This document shows positions 1 to 11,471 of a stretch of 64,000 nucleotides of DNA, piece after piece. This DNA is from Casuarius casuarius (taxonomy: Eukaryota; Chordata; Aves; Casuariiformes; Casuariidae). Position numbers and translations under genes: made by a program. The first letter of the stretch is position 1. Each line of letters begins with the position of its first letter. Below the pieces are notes generated by a model. The model did no database searches. It was not told the DNA's origin and was given only the letters and a program-made list of their open reading frames with translations. Location: NCBI GenBank assembly GCA_003342895.1, contig PTFA01000191.1, positions 1,360,330 through 1,424,329 on the forward strand. Direction: 5' to 3'.

Positions 1-1139
1 AAAAGGCAGGAGCTGTAGGAAAAGGCAATGTGAGGGCAGCTGGGCTCCTCTCTGTCCCTGGTCTGGCAATGCAGACAGAGGCTTTTCTAGGGCAGATGGG
101 ACCCTGCATATAAACCTGCCCAGGAGAGATATTGGGGACAAACGGCCCCTTTTGGCCACACACTTGTCCGGGACTTCCTCCAGCGAAAGGGGAGGGATGA
201 GGAGAGGTTTATCCAGCCTCCTAGCCAAATCAGGGAAACCTCTTCAGGATGAGGGAGGGGAAAGCAAGCCCTGGCTAAGGAAGGACTTGGTGCCTTCCCA
301 AAACACCCTCTCTGATCCAGGAGCACAAGAAGCACTGGTGACACAGTCTCCTCCCAGGGGACCTAGGGCCGCAGGTTTTAACAAGGTGCCTGGGACTTGT
401 CTGCTGGGATGGATCCCTGTTGTCTGCCCAAGTAGATCCAGATCCCCGGCAGTGGCAGAGCAGGGTCTGTCATCCGTATGGCTTGGTGGACACATCTCCT
501 CTTTCCTCGCTCTGTTCCCTCCCTAGAGATATGCTATACTGAGCCTGTCAGTGTTGGAAAGGCTGGCTTCCCTCTAGGGCAGCCAGGTGGGGGGTCTCGG
601 CCGCTTGGGGATGAGCTGCTCTCAGGGGATGCGTTGGGACCAGTGTGACACTGAGCAGCAGTCCCCATGTGTGCACTCATGTGGGATATGTCTAGCTGCC
701 ATCTGGTCTTGGACAATGCATTTGGAGCCTGCCAATCCTCTGCCTTCTCTGTTTCTTTGCTCTACTCCTCTTGCAGTTGTGGACAGAAAACCTGCCAGCC
801 CTGTAGGGAAATCTCCGGATTCTCTAAACACTATCCATGGACTTTCTATCCCAGCCTCCTCTTCCTAGAGCCTGCAGAGCATAAGTCAAGAGACAGCGAG
901 TTTGGAATAAGCACCTGCAGCTTTGAAACTATAACTGAAGCCTGAAGTGCTACTGCATCCAACAGATGCCTGTGGAGAGAGCGGAAGTGGCTGGTTTGAA
1001 GCAAGCCCGGGCAATGAGAGGTGATGTTCTTCAATGGCAAATTCATGCACAAGTGAGTGTGATCTGGACATTCATCCACACTGCCCTGAGGAACACATTA
1101 ACCCTGATCAGATTGGAAAGGGATGATGGAAGAGAATCA
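1..1139. other. Non-coding, moderately GC-rich, no feature recognised
   Basis: Unique-looking sequence with several overlapping open frames on both strands, none over 124 codons and none resembling a known protein. The overlap of frames on both strands is what stop-poor, GC-rich sequence gives by chance. No repeat family, splice-bounded exon or RNA gene was recognised. Confidence 0.6.
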
Positions 1140-1206
1140 GTCTTCCTTCCTTCTTTCTTTCTTTTCGTCTTTTTTTTTTCTTTCATTTTTTCTTTCTCCT
1201 TCCCAC
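1140..1206 (+). repeat. Polypyrimidine (T/C) low-complexity tract
   Basis: About 65 bases made almost only of C and T, with CTTT and TTCC units and a run of T. It could be a decayed (CTTT)n microsatellite. Nothing downstream looks like an exon, so I do not read it as a splice tract. Confidence 0.85.
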
Positions 1207-1724
1207 TGTCCATGAAGACCATTGGATACAGAGCAGCGAATATCTCTGTCCCAAAATCATTGTTCGAAGTATCCCAGGCTTTATCCTAGCCCAAGGGAGC
1301 ACACTTCTTCCAGGGAGGGGTATTTAGTTTTCCAAAGCCGCAGCCAGACAAACTGTGCTATGAAGCATTATCCTTGCAAGTCTTTCAGTGCCTCTGTCCC
1401 AGAGTGTAAATGGACAAATATGCCACAACATTTTATGATATATTTTTATAATAACAAACCTTAATAAAAAGTGACTACCATGAGCGCACACTGCTGAATT
1501 CCTTCCCTGGTGCTGTGGGCCCTTGGAGTCTGATTAAACACCAACAGCTTCTTCCAGCTTCCCTGAGCCTCAGATTACATCCTTTGGTTGCCTCTGCATG
1601 GCAGATACCCAGTGGGACCTCTGGGGTCACTTTGCTGGGAGGCACCACTTTTTTCTTGGTCTATATTTCCTCACCCGCTCATGCACCCACCCACCCAAGG
1701 GCCCCTTGTTATTATAAGCACATT
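1207..1724. other. Non-coding, no feature recognised
   Basis: Mixed sequence with an AATAAA-type hexamer near 1462 after an AT-rich patch. There is no upstream gene for which it would be a poly(A) signal. Confidence 0.5.
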
Positions 1725-1920
1725 GCAGCTCTGTGGCAGATTCCTTATGTGACTTTGGACCAGACACTCAGTTGCTGTCCAGATGGGAAATCACAGCTCC
1801 TTTGTCTTGTCTGCTTAGATTATAGGCTCTTCAGGAAGGCCTGGTCTCTCATGGAGGGCTGGAGCAGAGCCAAGCATGCAGTGGCCCTACTCATGTTTGC
1901 AGATACTACGTTCTCCTAAA
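1725..1920 (+). mobile_element. Old MIR/L2-like retroposon fragment
   Basis: The stretch follows, in order, the remembered landmarks of MIR/L2-type tails in reptiles: TGTGACTTTGGACCAGACAC (the 'gtgaccttgggcaagtcac' word), a C/T-rich 'cagtttccccatctg' equivalent near 1775, then TTAGATTATAGGCTCTT near 1816 (the 'agattgtaagctcttt' word), and GCAGATACTACG near 1898 (the 'ctcagatactacg' end). The copy is diverged. Family is from memory, and MIR versus an L2/L3-type 3' end is not settled. Confidence 0.6.
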
Positions 1921-2348
1921 CCCAGGGGAGACTGAGCCCCAGCTGGGTGACTCCTGATGCTGCAGGGTCTATGGGACAGCTCCTGCTTCTGCCACGGCTG
2001 CCTCTAATGGCACATGGAGAGGTTGTCCCCTGCCTTCCAGCCCCAGGCTCGCTTCCACCTGCCTCACCTGGCTCCTGCCTCTTGCTGGGGCGAGCAGTGG
2101 GATGAGCTGCGGGCTTGCCTCTCGGAGCCCACACAGCAGGGTTCGTGCCCCTCCTCCTGTCCAGCTGGATCACAGAGCTTTCAGGATGGGCTCCACTGGG
2201 CTTTTGAATTCCCTGGCTCCACCAGCAGTGGCCATTGGCTTTGGTCCCTTCATTGTCTAGAGAAGAGGAAGGTCCTACAGTGGGGCAGGGAGGAAATATC
2301 CTAGCAGGAGAATACACGCTTGGCTTTTTGCAGAGAGTGTGTCTTTGT
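1921..2348. other. Non-coding, GC-rich, no feature recognised
   Basis: The longest open frame of the window (157 codons, minus strand, 1916-2389) lies here. It is rich in P, S, G and R and resembles no family I know. I read it as a chance frame in GC-rich DNA. Confidence 0.55.
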
Positions 2349-2367
2349 GGGAGGGAGGGGGGGAGGG
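2349..2367 (+). other. G-quadruplex motif
   Basis: Four runs of three or more G separated by single A bases (GGG-A-GGG-A-G7-A-GGG) fit the standard intramolecular G4 pattern with one-base loops. No promoter is recognised beside it. Confidence 0.7.
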
Positions 2368-4940
2368 ACAATGATGCCAAATCTGACATACCACCCCAGG
2401 AAATTATTTTGCCTTCAACCTCGGGGTGGCAAAATTCAGTTTTGCCTCTGCTGTTGCAGAGCCTCCAGCTAGCTCTCGTCTTTGCAACTGACTACAAAGC
2501 ACGGGGAGGGAAAGGAGTGAATTTTAAGTAGCTGAGAGTACTATCCAAGGAAAAGATCTAGCTCCAAGGCTGTTACTAAATATATTTTAAGGGATGTGAG
2601 GCCAGAGAAGTCACCTGAAACAGATAACTAACAGTTTCTAGCCCCTCTGCAAGGTTTATCAATTTAAAGTTATATTCAAACGTGTGGCAAATCAGCTTTG
2701 GAAAAGATGGCAGAAACATCCTTAAATGCAGCAATCATGGCCTTTTTTGCCTATACGGATCACCACAGCAGCTAAATTAATGTGATCTCTCCTTGGGAAG
2801 AGGGGAAAAACAGGACAACCCAAACCCTGTTCTTCTCAGGATTCTGCTGGTCTGGAAGGCCAAAGGAGATCCTTCACATTCCAGTATCTAAACCTCATTG
2901 CTTATGAGTCTGAAGAAACTTGCTTATCAAGTGTCTCTTCTTTGAGGGCAGCCCTGGCTCACCCCTTTCCCCTCTGCATGATGCTGTGTGTGAACAAGGC
3001 ACTCCTGGCCTAGTTTAGCAGTCACACTCCAAAGCGCTGGTTCAACCACCAGCAACCCAGTGTACAGCTCTGCTCATGCGTGGGGATGCCCTTCTCTGTG
3101 CTGACTCCAGATATGCCTTAAGGCAACTCTAGTCCCAATATTTCAGTGGGCAGGGACTGACGACTTCCTTTGCTGACTGAATCAACGGCATCCTGATTTC
3201 TGCTGGGATTCCCCATCCTCCCCCCGCCCCGTAATATCCTCTGCTGTCCCAGGTGGGCATCACTGCAGAGCGATGTCCCTCAGAGGGGAGAGCTAGTCTG
3301 TGTCCTGCACCCACATCCTTCTGACAGTGCTACTGAGGCTGCCAAAAAGCTGGGCTGAATAATATGTCCATGCCCTTCTTCTGGGAAGCTGAGTCATGTG
3401 AATTACCCATACTGAGTTACCACATTGTGGAGGTGCCTGAAGAAGCAGGGTTTTTCACAACTGTGGTTGCAGCCCATCTTTAGGAGGCTAAATAGACTGC
3501 AAGCACAGTCCCTTGCCCTGTAGGTTGCTGTTCTGTTCTTTCACAGTGCTTGTGTAGCTCTGCAATACCTTGTGGTCCCTAAAGCTCAGGCCTTTGAAGT
3601 ATTTCAGTGCCGGATTCACCCTAAAATCCATAGTCTTTGCCCCCAAAGCCTCATGCTCAGTTTGGCATTCCCTGCTAGCTAGGTGGAAGGCATCCCACCA
3701 AAAGGGGACACAACTGTTTAATCCTCAGTTCCCCCGGCCGCCTGAGTGATGGGCTTAATGTTCCTGTACTGTGTGGAGATCAGACTGGGGGCTCTGATGG
3801 CCATCTGGGGTGAGGGCGACATGAGTATACTAGTCAGGCAGAGATGTAGCACAGAGGCTGATTCATTGCATCAGGGTTGTGTCAAGATTGTGTGTGATGG
3901 CCCAGGGTATTCCCTTCTCAGGCTGCTAGAAACCTGCCAAAAATCCCAACTAACAACTTGATGCTTGAAATCCACTACAGCCCCATGGCAAAAATGTCCC
4001 TTCACAAGCATTTCCAGGGCTGATGGAGAAAAGGCAAGCTGCAATTCAGAGGCAGCTGGAGAAGCTCTGCACTGAAGGCAAGAGAATGAGTCCAAACTCC
4101 ACGTAGCTGGGTGACAAGGCTTTGACATGGGGTTACCGAGATCATTTGGGCTCCGTCCACACTGTGATCGGACACATCAGTGCATCTCGTCCACCTAGCT
4201 TAGTTTCTATACAGACTGTCCAGGCCCGATCGGCTACCTCAGGCAGATCCAGGCAGAAGTTGAAGTTGCTTTGTCTCAACCACCAGCTGATGGACAAACA
4301 TCCTGCTCCGGCCCCACATCCATGGGCAGGAGGCACTGCCACCCTGAGCAGTGGGTTGTTACCCTGAGCTCTGCCTCTCCCTGAGCCCTGAGGGCAGCAC
4401 AGATCCTCCTGTTGTTCCCCAGTCTGCTTCATGCTACATGAGCAGACACCAACAATTCAAACTATTAAAGCTACTGTGAGCAGTTATGCCTGGAGCGGAC
4501 TGGGGAACACCCCCGTGATGGCACTGCTGGCACACGTGCAGGCAGGGGAAGCAATGGAAAGCGACGGCGGGCCCAGCAGCTCTTTCATCAGCGCAGCCAG
4601 ACAGTGAGGGCACCACACAGCCTCGCTGATACTCTGGGCTGCTAAAGCCAGCTCCCACGTCCTGCAATCCCATCTCTAACTGCAGTGTCAACATACCTCG
4701 GGCTATATTTGCCACCAGAGGGAGACCCTATTGTTCCACAAATACATAAAAGGAGCCTATTGCAAACGGCAAGGAAACATTTACTTTCCCAGTGAGAGGA
4801 TACGCAGAGAATATTCCCAGTCAACCCAAAGCATGCCTGTCATGGAAGGCTGCTTTTTTCCTGTAGGTATGTACTGTTTAAGTGTCATTAAAAGCTGCTG
4901 TATGATTCCATGGCATATTACTTAAAACCCAGGTAGGCAC
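2368..4940. other. Non-coding, no feature recognised
   Basis: Mixed GC, no long open frame with family resemblance, no recognised repeat. The part from 2560 to 2810 is AT-richer and contains TAAATTAATGTG and a TTATCAATTTAAAG-type homeodomain-like word, which could mark a conserved non-coding element. That is a guess from texture only. Confidence 0.45.
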
Positions 4941-6379
4941 AGAAAGAAAAGAGACGCAAGCAGGGTTACATTGGAATGGCTCTGATACAATAAAGCTTCT
5001 GGTTTCTGCTTTTTTCTGGACTGTTTGACTGTTGGTAGCCTTTCTTAAAAATGTAATTTTAACAATTATGATTATGGAAGGGACTTTTTAGTTAAAAAAA
5101 TCCATATTTAAGGATTGTTTCAGTCATCGGATTTAACTCAGGTCTTTGTCTGAAAGCTCATAGATGTCTTCATTTTTTTCCCATGCTTTGCTTTGTGAGA
5201 ATGGCATTTTCACAATGAAGCATAGTCCAGTTATTTATCCTGACTGATTGCTATTGCAGAGCAGTTGCTGACCTGACTCCATGTGTGATCAGCTACACAT
5301 GTACGTACACAGACAAATACACGTACCCACAACTAGCCACCTTAAAACTTACTCCATAGTTTTCCTGCCTGGCCATATTTGTGGAGCAGGTGGAGCAACT
5401 GTAAAACAAAACCTGATGACCTGTCCCCATGCAGACCTGCTGTTCGTGTGTTGCAGCAGGTCAGAGACACCATGGGTTGGGATGGCCCAGGACGAGAGTT
5501 ATGGAGAAACTTCTCTGGATGGGAAAATACTCTTGGTACCTGTGTTTCCAGGAACAAGCCCCACGCTCCACCCTCGTGTGACCGCAGGAATGCAAGCTTT
5601 GCCACACAAGCTTTGTCTTGTTGGTTGTATACACAGTGACATAAAGCTTAGATCAACATGGCTTGGCTCCTCCTGGCTCAGCCTAAGAGTCCCTGGCTGA
5701 CTCATTTATTGGAACAAAATGGGAATCCTGGTTCATGTGCTACCAGCAAGACATAAGTGCCCAGAAATCACAGGCATTCAGGCTGCTAAGTGCCTTTGTG
5801 CACCTAGCTTCTGGTGTCCCAAGGTTCAGGCACTGGACTTGGGTAACTCACCAGCATGAAAGATCATTCTCTTACCTCCATATGGTGAGAATATAGTGCT
5901 GATGGCCTTGGTAGTAACAGGAGTTATTGAAACTACCAGGCACTTCCAATTAGAAGACTTTATCCCCAGTAACTGGAAATTTCTTGGATAATAGATTATT
6001 CGGGGTGAAATGTGCCACAACAAGCACTTTCCTAAGGCTGATGTTTCAGCAGAGGAGAAAAAAGCAGGGTGAGGGAGAAGGAAAATGAATTCCAGCTGAA
6101 TCAGATTACTCATTTCTGACAAAATAAGAAAAAGTGCATTGTTTGGCCCATGTTAATAATGACAATGATGGTAATTATTGTAGCTCTGAAGATTCTTTGG
6201 AGCTGGGCATGACTTCCAGTTGGAAAACCAAGACATTCTGGATTCAAATCTAGGTCTGAACGTCTGAACTGATAATGGGAAAGCCATCTACTCCAAGCTC
6301 TCAGCTTTGCCTTGTTGGTATCCAGGAGGAAATCTGACTGATTTCAATGCAGACAGTATGAAAGGTGAACTTACAGGGG
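4941..6379. other. Non-coding, no feature recognised
   Basis: AT-rich to about 5270, then mixed. A 139-codon plus-strand frame at 5281-5700 overlaps open frames on the other strand and looks like chance. Around 6185-6300 there is a weak MIR-like phrase (GATTCAAATCTAGGTCTG near 6241), too little to call. Confidence 0.45.
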
Positions 6380-6660
6380 TTGGTGGGAAGTCTACTGGGA
6401 CAAGGAATCTGATGGGTGGAGGAACTGGAAGTTGTTGGGAGATGGAAGTGAAAGGGGAGAAACTGGTTCAAGGAGCCATGAGAGGAGACACAGAGACTGA
6501 GACATCCACTGAAGGAGACAGGTGAATGCTGCAGATATTGGGAAGGCAGTGAGATGGGAGAGCAACTGGAGGCCAGGGAGGGATGGGGAGCAACTGGGTG
6601 GGAGGCATCCAGACTGGATAAAGAAGCAGGGAGAGAGGGAATGTGAAATTCCTGGACATG
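6380..6660 (+). repeat. Purine-rich (A/G) low-complexity tract
   Basis: Nearly all A and G for about 280 bases, with recurring words such as GAGCAACTGG (near 6559 and 6588), GGGAGATGG and AGGGAGAGAGG. It reads as a decayed minisatellite or purine tract. The opposite strand gives a spurious S/H/P-rich 131-codon frame. Confidence 0.55.
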
Positions 6661-7110
6661 GATACTGTGACTAGGACTGAAGGAACACAGGACCAAATGT
6701 GCAAGGAAGTGAGTAGGACTGCTTAGGCTAGGATATAGATCTGGAAGGGCAATTGCTGTAACACACGGGAAGAGCTTCCACTAGGAACTTGTGATGGCCA
6801 TACGCTGCTTGCCCTTCCTCTCCCATGTGACCGCACTGCACTCTGGGTCTGATGCTTGGGATAGATTTTAGGAACCCTTAGGAAAGATGCTGAGTGGGAA
6901 AGGATGGTTTCTGTAGGAGCAAGCCATCTGGCCCATAGACTGCTCCTTGCCCTACGACAACAATTCATCCAGTCCACTCCCAAACTTCTCCTTTCCTGGA
7001 GGATGCTCCAGGACACTGATCTGTCCTTGAAGGAGTGTAGGTTGGACACACATGATGAAAGGTGCTAGAGTTAGCAAACTCATGCATTTCTTTTTCTGCA
7101 TGTTTCCCCA
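6661..7110. other. Non-coding, no feature recognised
   Basis: Unique-looking sequence without recognised genes or repeats. Confidence 0.45.
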
Positions 7111-7156
7111 TCCAATCCCCTACTATCCTCTATCCTCCAATCCCCACTATCCTCTG
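7111..7156 (+). repeat. Two-copy tandem duplication, 25-bp period
   Basis: TCCAATCCCCTACTATCCTC at 7111 recurs, with the CT reduced to C, as TCCAATCCCCACTATCCTC at 7136. The copies are nearly identical, so the duplication is recent relative to the surrounding repeats. Confidence 0.85.
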
Positions 7157-7732
7157 AAATGACAGGTCAGGACAATTTATGGCAGGGAAGTTAATACTGA
7201 CCTTCACTGGATAACTCACACTTTGGAACCTCCTCAGTGCTGTAGCTAATAAAGAATTTTCTTGTCTCCTGCATTGATGAAGGCCTACTGAAGTTGAGAC
7301 ATAGGCTGATTGCCTTGCTTTTTCTAAAAAAATTAAAAGGGAAGAAGATGGCATTTTTGAATTGAAAAAGAGGGCTATGGTCAATTTAAGCACAGTAACT
7401 CTGACTAGCTTCAGGCTGGAGAACAGCCTCTGTGCATATGCAAATCAGTTCTCCAGTGAGAGAGCTATGTCCAAAGTGTCTAAATGCTTCGTAGATGTGG
7501 TAGACTTACCATGCAAACATACATTGTGCACATAGCCTACTGCTGGCCAGGCACTTCATGGTTTCCTGAGCCTGTATTAATCACCTGTGTGGTACACCCA
7601 TGCAGATGTGCCAGACTTTCCTGTGCAGATGGGAGCCCCAAATGTGAATCACTCTTCTAGCTGCAAATTTGGAGATTTTGGCTGCAAGACTGACAAGGGA
7701 AAGATGTTAACCTATATTTCGATGAAGCCTGC

Positions 7733-7770
7733 CTTGAGGTCAATGGGCCGAGTTCATCCCAGGCGGAACT
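7733..7770 (+). mobile_element. Half of a palindromic DNA-transposon remnant (MITE-like)
   Basis: TTGAGGTCAATGGGCCGAG followed by TTCATCCCAGGCGGAACT matches the remembered reptile element with core 'ATTGACTTCAATGG' flanked by 'gccaaattcatccctggtgtaact'. Only one arm is clear. Superfamily unknown to me (hAT-like by general reputation). Confidence 0.45.
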
Positions 7771-7949
7771 GAGCAAAATCAGTGTTTGTTCCATGCATTT
7801 TAGCTAATTAATTTCCCCACTGAAAGCAAAAACCCTGAGAAAATCCCAAAATAAAACCAGCAGCAAAACTGCTTCTTTGGTTTTCTGTGATCCTGACACA
7901 GTAAATTCCTCTCCACAGTGAGTAGACTGACATAATCAAGAGAAAATTG

Positions 7950-8145
7950 GACTTGATCGAAGCAGAACTTTTTGAATTTATTGGAACAAAGCAGGAGGGT
8001 GGAAACAATTCATTTTGACACTTTTTCACTGACGATTTTGTCAAAATCGATACCATCCCTTGGAACATGTCAATTTTGATGAAATGGCATTTTCTGATGG
8101 AAAAAATTAAGCTGAAACTGTTTCCATCAGCTCTACCTGACCCAT
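7950..8145 (+). mobile_element. AT-rich interspersed DNA-transposon remnant
   Basis: Dominated by words such as GTCAATTTTGATGAAATGGC, GGAAAAAATT and a terminal CATCAGCTCTACC near 8127, all familiar from AT-rich non-autonomous elements of turtles and crocodilians that end '...ccagctctac'. A short hairpin CGATTTT-gtc-AAAATCG sits at 8033-8049. The class is uncertain. Similar texture recurs at 24985, 32190, 45690 and 53822. Confidence 0.45.
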
Positions 8146-8814
8146 ATATCTTTAGCACTGTTTCTTTTAAGAGTGCGGAGCAGAATGGAGAATGTTACAG
8201 ACCTTATTCAAAGACCTGCACTTTGTTACTGGAGACTCACTGGTGGACCACATATTTATTTTCTTTTTAGTATGTTAAGAATCATAAAGATTTAAAAACA
8301 TCACTCTGGTTAGAAACAAGCCGTGCTGTAGAAGTGGGACTTGCAGATGTTTGGCACAAGTACAGATTGTGGCTGCTCTCACAAGGTCTGCTTCTCCATC
8401 GCCCTGTACTTTGAGCTGTCATTTGCATCAGTGCAGAGTGCTGCACACTCCCAGATCTGGACAATGTCATCCCATTCCTCACTTTATTCTTGTTTAAATG
8501 TCAGCACAAGGAGCAGATCACAACAGGAGCTGGCTGGATGTGTGTGAAGAAAGGCTGTGCTGCAAGACATCAGATGATGCCCCATTAATGTACTCATGTT
8601 ACCCCAGAATACTGCAGCATAGAGCCCCATTATCTTAGGTAATGTCATTTTAGAGGTGAGAGAAGCCCAGATTATCAGTAGTGAGTGAAAGACTTTCACT
8701 GTTAAGGGCCAAGAATCGATGTGCTCAGTCAAAGATCCAGCTGCCTTGACGCTCTGTTGCCGACAATAGCAGAAGTGGGTTTCTAGGGAAGAGTATGAAG
8801 AATGTGTATATGCT
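8146..8814. other. Non-coding, no feature recognised
   Basis: Several short open frames on both strands without family resemblance. Confidence 0.45.
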
Positions 8815-8949
8815 TACACAAACACACACACACATACACACACACACACACGCACGCACACACTCTCAAACACATATATGTACACATATATGTATATACA
8901 TATGTGTATGTGTGTGTGTCTGTACATGTATATACACACACGCACACAG
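8815..8949 (+). repeat. Compound CA/TA/TG microsatellite
   Basis: A (CA)n block, interrupted by CGCACG and CTCTCA, passes into (TA/TG)n and back to (CA)n around 8936. The purine-pyrimidine alternation over about 130 bp, with CA on one side and TG in the middle, means the single strand can fold back on itself and could adopt Z-DNA. Open frames through it are runs of H/T and V/C and are not genes. Confidence 0.95.
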
Positions 8950-9234
8950 ATCCCGTCCCTGCTTATGCCAGCTTGTGTCAATTTCTGTGTTCAACTTTGG
9001 ACATCTAGGATCTTCCTGTTGTACAGACAGGAAAATACAGATGGTCTTGGAAAATAACCGAAGAAGAGAAACTTGTTTGAGACTGGTGATACATACTTTA
9101 TAGAATTGTTATTGTCTAGACTCCACTCTCATTCTCCTTGTAAGTGGCTCTGTTAGGCACCTTCCTGGCAAGCAACCTTACTGATTTGGTAGGGCACTCC
9201 AAGTATGGATCTGCAAATAACTCATTTTGAAGGC
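8950..9234. other. Non-coding, no feature recognised
   Basis: Nothing recognised. Confidence 0.4.
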
Positions 9235-9294
9235 TCATGTACACCTGGGAGAGCAATGTCATTGAAGTTTAGGCTAATCAAAGATCTGGCCCTT
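9235..9294 (+). mobile_element. MITE-like palindromic remnant
   Basis: A core GCAATGTCATTGAAGTTTAG followed by GATCTGGCCC fits the remembered 'ccattgaagtcaatggagttaggc...gaggatctggccc' arm of short palindromic elements that recur through this window. Confidence 0.45.
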
Positions 9295-9798
9295 ATGTAG
9301 GAGTTAGTTTTCAGGAAATGTTAATTATATTTAAGAACAGTATAACATTTTCAAAATCTGTCTGATCTGTTGAAATATTTTGAGCTCTTTGGAACTAAAT
9401 CTCTATGGAAAAGACTTTGTATTTACATTCCTGAAGAGGGCATTTGCAAAGAAGATATGAGAGTAGGTGCCCTGCTTGCAATTGAAGTTACAGACCAAAC
9501 TGTCATTTGCAAATTTACGAACCTTCCACAACTGCTTAAGTCACTTTTCCAAATGGGACTTTGATTCCCAGATCATTCAGGCACTTCATAACATTTTCTC
9601 TTAATAAATACCACTTTGGGCACTTTCGGGTTAAGTGTGAGACTGGACTGAACTTGGAGGAGTGCCTCGCTGACCAGCATCTTTTCAGTGGTCCTGTCTC
9701 ACAGCAGGAACAAAGGTAATGGAGAATTTTTCTGTCCACTGACAGAAACACGCTGACTGTGTGCTCTTTCACATTGTGATTAAAGGAGAAAATATGGG
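9295..9798. other. Non-coding, no feature recognised
   Basis: AT-rich, no recognised features. Confidence 0.4.
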
Positions 9799-9823
9799 CT
9801 CAACTTCTCATTTAGAAGTTGAG
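9799..9823 (+). repeat. Short perfect hairpin
   Basis: CTCAACTTCT and its exact reverse complement AGAAGTTGAG flank a five-base loop CATTT: a 10-bp stem with no mismatch. Too short for a microRNA precursor; no T-tract follows that would suggest function. Confidence 0.8.
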
Positions 9824-10089
9824 ATGCCTAATAACTGTTCAAAACTAAAAGAGAGCTCTAGAAGAGCTGTGAAGCCTCTAAGAAGATTTTGAGTTTAAGG
9901 ACTACCAATCTAGTGGTTAACTCCTACACCGACAATGTTTTCTGGGAAAGAACTCAGATCCGGTAGATCTGTGGGCAAAGCTTAGAAGCTCAGTAGAGTA
10001 AGTAAAATAATATGGATGCTAAAGCGATTGCATCATTGCCAGCCTTCGTTCCAGGCCCAAAACAAATGAATAAATCACAGTTTTTCATT

Positions 10090-10107
10090 CCCCCCCCCCC
10101 CCCCCCC
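10090..10107 (+). repeat. Poly(C) run, 18 bases
   Basis: An uninterrupted run of C. On the minus strand it is a G18 run, able to form quadruplexes and prone to length error in sequencing. Confidence 0.95.
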
Positions 10108-10672
10108 AAATCTGCGTGCCTACAGATTTTTCATCTTTCTACCCTGTCAGTTTGCTCTGTTGGGTGTGACCTTCCCCATCCCTTTGATTTGTCAGCTCAG
10201 ATAGATTTTTGCCAGACCACAGGTAATGCCCTTCTGGTGTGTTTAATCATGCCTAGCAGCCTCCAGAGCCTTTCAGTTGTCTAGTTTTCCTGTCTTTATT
10301 TTACAGTGTAAGGATCTTAACAGTGACAGGATCACAGAAGATTGTGTCTTCTATTTTGGGGGCTATCCCAACGTATTTCTGCTCTGACAGTTGCCCACAG
10401 TCTCATTCAAATAGTCTTAATTAACAGTAAATATATTTGACAGGGAGAGAACCCAAATGTGAAAGGTGATGAAATCTAAACGTGCCTCAGACAAACTTAG
10501 CTAAAAATATTGATAGCCAGGGCAGAACTTTACACTATCCAGGCTGGATTACAGTCTGTACAGTCTTTCCAGTTGGCTCACATCTCTGAAACTTGGCCTT
10601 CTTTATTCAGTCACTCTTTTCTTAGGCTGTCCATTTCCTTGTCAGGTCTAGTTACAAATCCAGTCTCATGTT
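10108..10672. other. Non-coding, no feature recognised
   Basis: Nothing recognised apart from short open frames. Confidence 0.4.

Positions 10673-10711
<39 letters not shown>
10673..10711 (+). repeat. (TG)n microsatellite
   Basis: About 19 TG units with one C interruption (TGTGCGTG) at the left end. Long enough to be polymorphic. Confidence 0.95.
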
Positions 10712-10712
<1 letters not shown>

Positions 10713-11428
10713 GCTCTGTTCCAGAAAGCTAATGCATTCTCATAGAAAGCAGGATCTCTGCCTCACTTCAGACAATTCACCTTTGGCATTCCTGGTTCAG
10801 TGTTCCCAAAGTAGTAATTTCTGATGGTGGATTTGTCTTGGACAGCTATCTTGGATGGCTTTTCCATCCAAAGCTTTACAGTTCCCTTAGTTATTTCCCT
10901 AAATGCCACTCTACAAAGCCCTCTCTGGTTTTGCTGTTGGCCCATGACAAGAAGAACTAACACCACATACAAGTATTACATAGAAGTTCAGACCAGGGCT
11001 GGTTGCAGGCATGGGAACCGAGGACCATTGCCTACAGAAGGAGACTGGCATGGGACAGAAAACTGCGCTGGCCCTACAATGCACTTTCCATGCCCCAGAA
11101 ATCCAGGCAGTCCTCTGCTATCTTGGAGGCAGATGCTGGGGCGTGTGAAGCAGCATCCACTGTTATATATATGGTGGATTCAGCTGCCCCTTTATCCCCT
11201 CTGTCTCTGTAATAGTCATTGCTCCTGCCTCTCCAGCTCTCTCAAACAGGAATAGCCTGGCCCTCTGGGGCTCTGCTCTGGAGCATCTCATGGTAGCAAT
11301 ATGCTGGCTTACATCTTATCATCCTGTCTCCTTGGAGCAGCCAAAATTCCATTTCTCTGGCACTACTGAGTGAGCTCTAGCAAGAGAAGAGAGCCCTGGT
11401 TGAAAACCTGGCTCCTTTGGAAGCCAAC
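10712..11428. other. Non-coding with one small hairpin
   Basis: TTGGATGG at 10851-10858 and CCATCCAA at 10864-10871 form a perfect 8-bp stem with a five-base loop. A 143-codon plus-strand frame (10824-11255) overlaps another frame and has no recognisable domain; I take it as chance. Confidence 0.45.
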
Positions 11429-11471
11429 AGGAATTTTGTCATTAGCTTTAGCAAAGCCAGAATTTTACCCC
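11429..11471 (+). mobile_element. MITE-like remnant
   Basis: AGGAATTTTGTCATTAGC followed by AGCCAGAATTTTACCCC matches the remembered 'gggagttttgccattgacttcagtgggagcaggatttcaccc' arm. The copy at 26057-26101 shares the AGCCAGAATTTTACCC end, which supports a common family. Confidence 0.5.

Noticed and set aside
1916..2389. Longest open frame, 157 codons, minus strand
   Set aside because: P/S/G/R-rich, overlaps open frames on the other strand, no domain, no splice-site pattern of an exon; expected by chance in GC-rich DNA.
8795..9103. 102-codon frame rich in H and T
   Set aside because: It is the translation of the CA microsatellite.
9911..9930. TAGTGGTTAACTCC, like the start of a MIR or tRNA-derived SINE
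   Set aside because: No B box or MIR core follows; a single word is too short.
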